A DNA stretch of 6,277 nucleotides. Source: Acidobacteria bacterium UBA6911. GTDB lineage: Bacteria > Acidobacteriota > UBA6911. This document shows positions 1-3,955 of the stretch, one piece after another (position 1 is the stretch's first letter; the number at the start of each line of letters is the position of its first letter). The notes under the pieces are model-generated. The model had not been told where the DNA came from and did not search any database. It was given only the letters and a program-made list of their open reading frames with translations. The position numbers were made by a program, and so were the translations under genes. Location: positions 2,005 through 8,281 of the forward strand of contig DKBB01000244.1 of assembly GCA_002451015.1 (NCBI GenBank), in the 5' to 3' direction.

Positions 1-20
1 TCTGACTTCTGCTTTTTTAT

Positions 21-49
21 TTGTATGCACCGCCTGGATGCCGTAACAT
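21..49 (+). promoter_or_regulatory. Possible promoter for the SRP RNA / dnaX unit
   Basis: TTGTAT (21-26) and TAACAT (44-49) are separated by 17 bases. They match the sigma-70 consensus at 3/6 and 4/6 positions, which would put transcription start near 56, about 20 nt before the folded SRP RNA. The match is weak and chosen by position. A T-run at 13-18 could be the tail of a terminator for something left of the window. Nothing else is recognisable in bases 1-75. Confidence 0.25.
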
Positions 50-75
50 GAAATCTTCAATTATCAAGGCCGTGA

Positions 76-178
76 CGGGCCTCGGGTCCTGTGCAATATA
101 ATCCTCGAACCATGTCAGGTCCGGAAGGAAGCAGCATTAAGAGGTCCATTATATGTGCAATGGGCTCCCCGAGGCTCG
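76..178 (+). ncRNA. ffs: Signal recognition particle RNA, small bacterial type (4.5S / scRNA)
   Basis: This is the RNA scaffold of the signal recognition particle, which binds Ffh and directs nascent membrane and secreted proteins to FtsY and the translocon. The diagnostic helix-8 sequence GTCAGGTCCGGAAGGAAGCA lies at 114-133, holding the tetraloop and the asymmetric loop bound by the Ffh M domain. Around it the RNA folds into one long hairpin. CCTC (103-106) pairs with GAGG (141-144), TGCAATATAAT-like bases (92-102) pair imperfectly with 147-159, and the closing stem 76-86 pairs with 168-178, including a perfect 8-bp block (GCCTCGGG with CCCGAGGC). The length of about 103 nt and the absence of an Alu domain fit the small type. 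The ends are set from pairing and could differ by a few bases. No terminator separates it from dnaX, so processing from a shared transcript is likely. Confidence 0.93.
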
Positions 179-190
179 ACCCTTTTCCCT

Positions 191-1909
191 ATGCAATACC
201 AAGTTCTAGCTCGAAAATGGCGCCCGCAAAACTTCCATGAGATTGTCGGGCAGGAACATGTCTCCCGTACCCTGCTTAATGCTCTCGAGAACGGGCGGAT
301 TGCGCATGCTTTTCTGTTTTCCGGGCCGCGCGGAAGCGGCAAGACTTCCACTGCAAGGATCCTGGCCAAGGCTTTGAATTGTCACGAAGGCCGGCCGGGC
401 GATCCCTGCGGCAGCTGCCCTTCCTGTAAGGAAATAAAAGCCGGCAACTGCATCGACGTACTGGAAATTGATGCGGCGTCCAATACCGGTGTCGATAATG
501 TACGCCAGTTGATCGAGCAGGCACGATACCAGCCGGCCCGCGACCGACATAAGATCTTCATCATCGATGAAGTCCACATGCTCAGCAATGCGGCGTTCGG
601 TGCCCTGTTGAAAACCCTCGAGGAACCGCCGGCACACGTGGCTTTCATTATGGCTACGACGGAGTATCATAAAATTCCGGCGACGATCCTGTCCCGTTGC
701 CAGCAGTACAGCTTCAAGCTCATTTCGTATCCGCTGATACTGCAACGGCTGCGAGAGATAGCAAAGTCCGAAAAAATTGAGATTAGCGAGGTCGCTCTGG
801 AACAGGTGGTTTTTTCCAGCGGCGGTAGTATGCGGGACGCCATGTCGGCCCTGGATCAGGTGATCGCCTTCAGCGGAAACCAAGTAGCGGATGAGGATGT
901 GACGACGTTGCTGGGACTGATAGAACCCAGGATATTGAGCGGGACGGTTAAAGCTATTGCCGACAACGATGTGGCCGCGATATTAGCCCAGGTGGAGGCA
1001 CTGGTCGCAGCCGGTCAGGACCTGCAGCTTTTCTGCCGGCGTCTTCTGGGACAGTTCCGGAACCTCATGGTTCTGAAAGCCGGAATCACGGATACGGCCC
1101 TCCTGGGCATTCCGGAAACCCTTCTTCCGGATCTCAGGGAACAGGCATCCCTGTTCTCAAAAGAAGATTTGCTTCGGCTGTTCGAAACTCTACTGAAAAC
1201 CGACAGCTCCATGAAATATGCAATTCAGACTCGGTTCCAGCTGGAAATGGGGCTGATTGAGCTCGCTCATGTTGCGAAATTGAGTTCTCTGGAGGACCTG
1301 ATTTCGGAGTTTTCCTCGCTGTCTGAGGATGGCGGGACGGTCCGGTCCGAGAGGAAGGAGGACACTGCCTCGACAACCCGCTCTTCAGCTCAGAATTCCG
1401 TCAGGAAGTCGGCAAGACCGGTCCCTGAACGAAGAGAGAAAAACAGGACGGAAGCGCCTTCGGAGGAGGCTTCCGGCACCCCATCTTTTTCTCAAAACTC
1501 CACCTCCCCGGCGTCAGCCTGCCCGCCCTCTGGGGAATTGTTGTCGAAAATTTCAGCAGCGGTCGGCAGGGAATCCCTGGAATCTCTGCTGCAGCGCTTG
1601 AATGGCGCCAGGCTAGATGGAGATACGGTTATACTGGAACTGGGGACAACCAACGATTTCATTCGCAACCAGATCAAGGAAAACCTTCCCGTCATTACAA
1701 AGGCGGCAACGCACGTTTTGGGGAAGAGGATCTCCGTTTCGCTGCAGGAATCGCCAAATATCCAGACCGAGAACGAAACCGGATCCCGGGAGCCTGCTGA
1801 TGGGCAAGCTGAAACCGAAATTCTCAATAGGGTAAGAAAGGAACCTGTCGTTCAATCCTTCCTGGATGTATTCCCGGGGCAGGTCAAAGCCGAAAAGATT
1901 GATTCATGA
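191..1909 (+). CDS. dnaX: DNA polymerase III subunit gamma/tau (clamp loader)
   Basis: This is the ATPase subunit of the replicative clamp loader, which opens and loads the beta clamp and in its tau form couples polymerase to helicase. The ATG at 191 gives [13 protein letters not shown], the classic DnaX N-terminus. An in-frame ATG at 155 lies inside the SRP RNA and is rejected. From 191 the protein is 572 aa. It shows Walker [10 protein letters not shown] (45-53), a zinc-binding module with Cys64, 73, 76 and 79 (same spacing as E. coli), Walker B/DExH IIDEVH (124-129), sensor 1 near Thr156-157, and the SRC motif with arginine finger Arg169. [13 protein letters not shown] follows in the lid domain. 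A charged, Ser/Pro-rich linker covers about 379-447, then a C-terminal domain (448-572) with an ending of the [10 protein letters not shown] type. No good Shine-Dalgarno precedes the start: the nearest, GAGG at 171-174, is buried in the SRP closing stem. No long A-run suggests a gamma-producing frameshift. Confidence 0.96.
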   Translation: MQYQVLARKWRPQNFHEIVGQEHVSRTLLNALENGRIAHAFLFSGPRGSGKTSTARILAKALNCHEGRPGDPCGSCPSCKEIKAGNCIDVLEIDAASNTGVDNVRQLIEQARYQPARDRHKIFIIDEVHMLSNAAFGALLKTLEEPPAHVAFIMATTEYHKIPATILSRCQQYSFKLISYPLILQRLREIAKSEKIEISEVALEQVVFSSGGSMRDAMSALDQVIAFSGNQVADEDVTTLLGLIEPRILSGTVKAIADNDVAAILAQVEALVAAGQDLQLFCRRLLGQFRNLMVLKAGITDTALLGIPETLLPDLREQASLFSKEDLLRLFETLLKTDSSMKYAIQTRFQLEMGLIELAHVAKLSSLEDLISEFSSLSEDGGTVRSERKEDTASTTRSSAQNSVRKSARPVPERREKNRTEAPSEEASGTPSFSQNSTSPASACPPSGELLSKISAAVGRESLESLLQRLNGARLDGDTVILELGTTNDFIRNQIKENLPVITKAATHVLGKRISVSLQESPNIQTENETGSREPADGQAETEILNRVRKEPVVQSFLDVFPGQVKAEKIDS

Positions 1910-2505
1910 GCGATTACGCAGAACCTATTGAGCGGTTGATAGACGAATTCCGCAAGCTTCCGGGAATCGGATCGAAGAGTGCCCAGAGACTGACCTACAG
2001 CCTGCTCCGCCGTCCCCGGGAGGACGCAGAGCGTCTCAGCAACGCGATAATGGCCATAAAGGACCAGGTCCGTATCTGTTCACAATGCAATAATTACTCG
2101 GACCGGGATCCATGCGAGTACTGCAGCAACACCCGTCGATCGAATGATACAATCTGTGTCGTCGAAGAGCCTTACGACATCATTGCCATCGAACGGACGC
2201 GGGAATACCACGGCCGCTATCATGTGCTTCACGGGGTTCTTTCTCCGATCAACGGGATCGGCCCGGAAGATCTGAAATTGAAGAATCTGCTCGAACGCTT
2301 GAGGGAGGGAAATGTCCGGGAGGTCATCCTGGCAACAAATCCCAACGTAGAGGGGGAAGCGACCGCAATGTATATCGCCAAGCTTCTGAATCCGATTGGG
2401 GTTAAGGTGAGTCGCATAGCCCTGGGTATACCGGTCGGAAGCGACCTTGAGTATGCCGATGAGGTGACAATGTCCAAGGCTCTCGAGCATCGCCACGAAA
2501 TCTAA
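1906..2505 (+). CDS. recR: Recombination mediator protein RecR
   Basis: RecR works with RecO (and RecF) to load RecA on SSB-coated single-stranded DNA during gap repair, forming a ring-shaped clamp. The 199 aa match the usual length of about 200. In order it shows a helix-hairpin-helix with [12 protein letters not shown] (18-29), a C4 zinc finger with Cys58, 61, 70 and 73, a Toprim domain from about residue 81 (VVEEPYDI, then [11 protein letters not shown] at 144-154), and a C-terminal segment containing [12 protein letters not shown]. The start ATG overlaps the dnaX stop as ATGA, which indicates translational coupling. No strong Shine-Dalgarno is visible. In many bacteria ybaB/ebfC sits between these two genes and is absent here. 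A palindromic hairpin begins at the last base of the stop codon. Confidence 0.97.
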   Translation: MSDYAEPIERLIDEFRKLPGIGSKSAQRLTYSLLRRPREDAERLSNAIMAIKDQVRICSQCNNYSDRDPCEYCSNTRRSNDTICVVEEPYDIIAIERTREYHGRYHVLHGVLSPINGIGPEDLKLKNLLERLREGNVREVILATNPNVEGEATAMYIAKLLNPIGVKVSRIALGIPVGSDLEYADEVTMSKALEHRHEI

Positions 2506-2530
2506 ATACCGGTGCACGTGCACCGGTATT
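2505..2530. terminator. Perfect 26-bp palindrome between convergent recR and moaE; likely bidirectional terminator
   Basis: The 13-base arm AATACCGGTGCAC is followed directly by its exact reverse complement. It shares one base with the recR stop and one with the moaE stop, so it fills the whole 24-bp gap. In RNA it would fold into a strong GC-rich hairpin from either strand. On the + strand only TTTT (2533-2536) follows, and on the - strand only a short weak T stretch, so it is not a canonical U-tract terminator. Its position makes shared termination the simplest role. A protein-binding site is the alternative. Confidence 0.7.
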
Positions 2531-2940
2531 CATTTTGCGCCTTCGATCCACACTTCCCCGTCTTCATAAAATTCCTTTTTCCAGATCGGTACGATCTGTT
2601 TGATTGTGTCGATTGTAAACCTGCAGGCATCGAACGCGGGGCCGCGATGTGCGGAAGCGACGACGATAACAATGCTGCATTCCCCGATTTCCATATGCCC
2701 CAGGCGGTGTACGATCGCGATGTCCCGGATATCGAATTTTTCTTTGGCCTGTAGGCCGATTTCCTCTATTTTCTTCAAGGCCATCGATTCATAGGCGTCA
2801 TATTCCAGATGCCGGACGTTCCTGTCGTTCGCGTTATTGCGCACGACGCCTTCGAAGACAACGACGGCACCATCTTCCGGATTCTGTAATTTATCCTTAA
2901 TGGACTGAATGTCGATTGGGTCCCGTACAAGAAGAAACAC
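2530..2940 (-). CDS. moaE: Molybdopterin synthase catalytic subunit MoaE
   Basis: MoaE is the large subunit of molybdopterin synthase. With thiocarboxylated MoaD it inserts the dithiolene sulfurs into cyclic pyranopterin monophosphate, a cytoplasmic step of molybdenum/tungsten cofactor synthesis. With a GTG start at 2940 the protein has 136 aa. It shows DGAVVVFEGVVRN (23-35), IVHRLGHMEIGE (76-87), the signature ASAHRGPAFDA (95-105) and IKQIVPIWKKE (113-123). Lys114 and Lys121 have the 7-residue spacing of the E. coli catalytic lysines 119 and 126. The frame extends upstream to an ATG at 2988, but that would overlap the moaD end by 47 bases with non-conserved residues. The GTG at 2940 has GGAGG (2950-2946) five bases upstream and sits one base after the moaD stop, so I prefer it. 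It forms an operon with moaD and converges on recR. Confidence 0.94.
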   Translation of the reverse strand: MFLLVRDPIDIQSIKDKLQNPEDGAVVVFEGVVRNNANDRNVRHLEYDAYESMALKKIEEIGLQAKEKFDIRDIAIVHRLGHMEIGECSIVIVVASAHRGPAFDACRFTIDTIKQIVPIWKKEFYEDGEVWIEGAK

Positions 2941-2941
2941 T

Positions 2942-3187
2942 CTAACCTCCACTGACAGGCGGGAAAAATGCGACCTCGTCCCCGTCACGGACCGGGGTGT
3001 CCGGGCGGGTAAAATCGGAATTTAAAGCAAACAGCGCAGACGACCGGTAATTTTCCAGTACAGGATGCTCTTTGGCGAAATAGTTGAAAATGGATTCAAC
3101 ATCGGGGAATCCGGAGGCTTTAACGCTGGTTTCGCGTATCCCGGTCGTATCGGCCAGCGACGCAAAAAATAACACTCGTATACCCAT
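2942..3187 (-). CDS. moaD: Molybdopterin synthase sulfur carrier subunit MoaD
   Basis: MoaD is a ubiquitin-fold sulfur carrier. Its C-terminal glycine is adenylated and thiocarboxylated by MoeB-type enzymes, and it then donates sulfur within the MoaD-MoaE complex. The 81-aa product matches the family length. It begins with the first beta strand IRVLFFASLAD, has DGDEVAFFPPVSGG at the end, and stops at the required terminal Gly-Gly (80-81). The ATG at 3187 is the only start that keeps the first strand, although no Shine-Dalgarno precedes it (AT-rich leader), so it may be leaderless or weakly initiated. moaE follows after one base. No other cofactor genes (moaA, moaC, moeA, moeB) lie in the window. 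Confidence 0.95.
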   Translation of the reverse strand: MGIRVLFFASLADTTGIRETSVKASGFPDVESIFNYFAKEHPVLENYRSSALFALNSDFTRPDTPVRDGDEVAFFPPVSGG

Positions 3188-3477
3188 AATTATTAAAGAT
3201 TAACAAATTGCGGATGAATTTGGTGCACTGTTTTTGACCGGCCCTCATTTTTCAGAAGTTTTTGTGGCGAAGCGTTTCAGGGATCCGTCGTAAATGCCGC
3301 TTACCAACCGGCGTAGGGCCGGAATCCTTTGAGAAATGCGGGTTAGGGACACATTTTAAACCGGGAAACTTGATGGGATGGAATGGCAGTAAGTTTTAAA
3401 TGAGCCTTTTTGAAAAATGGCTTTGCCTGAAGGGGATTTAAGATATTCCTCGATTTCATAAAATTTAATTTTTTTAT
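3188..3477. other. Intergenic region between divergent moaD and blaI; no gene seen
   Basis: No credible coding frame occurs in these 290 bases; frames that cross it match no known family. Visible structure is weak. A 5-bp stem CCGGC/GCCGG (3308-3312 with 3318-3322) is present, as is an imperfect inverted repeat CATTTTAAAC (3352-3361) and GTTTTAAATG (3393-3402), 9 of 10 matching. A small hairpin AGCCTTTT/AAAATGGCT lies around 3403-3422. The last part (3461-3477) is a strongly A/T-rich tract directly upstream of the blaI -35 box and could act as an UP element. The moaD promoter must lie at the left end, but no convincing -35/-10 pair stands out. Confidence 0.5.
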
Positions 3478-3506
3478 TTGACAATATATTACATATGTAA
3501 TACTTT
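3478..3506 (+). promoter_or_regulatory. Promoter of the blaI-M56 receptor operon
   Basis: A perfect -35 box TTGACA (3478-3483) is followed after 17 bases by TACTTT (3501-3506), which matches 3 of 6 consensus -10 positions. An A/T-rich tract lies just upstream. The spacer contains the first BlaI-type operator and the second covers the expected start site, so repressor binding would block the polymerase directly. The -35 box is convincing; the exact -10 is less certain. Confidence 0.65.
3487..3502. promoter_or_regulatory. BlaI-type operator 1 (palindrome in the promoter spacer)
   Basis: This is a perfect 16-bp palindrome, TATTACATATGTAATA. Its core TACA-NN-TGTA is the half-site arrangement known for staphylococcal BlaI/MecI operators. 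It lies between the -35 and -10 boxes and 35 bp before blaI, so negative autoregulation is the natural reading. Confidence 0.8.
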
Positions 3507-3507
3507 T

Positions 3508-3521
3508 ATTACAAATGTAAT
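3508..3521. promoter_or_regulatory. BlaI-type operator 2
   Basis: ATTACA-AA-TGTAAT repeats the arms of operator 1 exactly; only the two central bases break symmetry. The centres of the two sites are 20 bp apart, about two helical turns, which puts two repressor dimers on the same face of the DNA. It lies over the predicted transcription start and ends three bases before the GAGGAA Shine-Dalgarno of blaI. Confidence 0.8.
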
Positions 3522-3536
3522 CATGAGGAAAATACA

Positions 3537-3917
3537 ATGAGCGAAGCAACAAAAATATCAGAAGCCGAATGGCGTGTTTGTCGGGTGCTGTGGTTGCAGT
3601 CGCCAATGACAGCCAATGAAATTGTCGCGAGGCTGGAAGATAAGGTCGATTGGAACCCCCGTACGGTGAAAACTCTCATCAACCGTCTGGTCAAGAAAAA
3701 CATTCTCGGTTACGAGAACCACGGTCGGGAATATCACTACTTTCCACGATTGAGTGAAAAGGAATGTGCGCTGGCTCAAACCCAGTCCTTTGTGAAACGA
3801 GTTTTCGACGGTGCAGCCGGGGCGATGGTGGCGGCATTTATCGAGAATCAACAGCTCTCTCCCAAGGAAGTCGATGATCTGCGCCGGATCCTGGATAAGA
3901 AAGCCGACAATAAATAA
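3537..3917 (+). CDS. BlaI/MecI family transcriptional repressor
   Basis: This is a small winged-helix repressor, expected to bind the two TACA-NN-TGTA operators in its own promoter as dimers and to be inactivated by proteolysis when the linked receptor fires. The 126 aa equal the family length. ISEAEWRVCRVLW (7-19), TANEIVARL (25-33) and PRTVKTLINRLVKK (41-54) make up the DNA-binding helices, with the wing at LGYENHGREYHYFP (57-70). The C-terminal half is the helical dimerisation domain. Aligned to S. aureus BlaI, whose Asn101-Phe102 bond is cut, the equivalent here is Ala100-Phe101 in VAAFIENQQL, so the cleavage region is conserved in place. Start: ATG 3537 with GAGGAA six bases upstream. 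The receptor gene begins 38 bases after the stop. Targets beyond its own operon are unknown. Confidence 0.94.
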   Translation: MSEATKISEAEWRVCRVLWLQSPMTANEIVARLEDKVDWNPRTVKTLINRLVKKNILGYENHGREYHYFPRLSEKECALAQTQSFVKRVFDGAAGAMVAAFIENQQLSPKEVDDLRRILDKKADNK

Positions 3918-3955
3918 TTCGTCTTATAAAACGGGATTTCCCGGAGGGAATAGCC

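Noticed and set aside
155..190. Upstream in-frame ATG (155) as the dnaX start
   Set aside because: It lies inside the SRP RNA, and the added residues do not belong to DnaX proteins, which begin at the [12 protein letters not shown] sequence encoded from 191.
768..778. A-run in dnaX as a programmed frameshift or slippage site for a gamma form
   Set aside because: Only six A residues (771-776) lie in the middle of the ATPase region, and another five (1439-1443) lie in the linker. Neither forms an A-AAA-AAG type heptamer or a run long enough for clear slippage.
206..883. Long reverse-strand frame of 225 codons opposite dnaX
   Set aside because: It is a shadow of a strongly conserved dnaX region and has no recognisable protein features or ribosome binding site.
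2941..2988. ATG at 2988 as the moaE start
   Set aside because: It would overlap moaD by 47 bases and add non-conserved residues, whereas GTG 2940 has a well-placed GGAGG and follows the moaD stop by one base.
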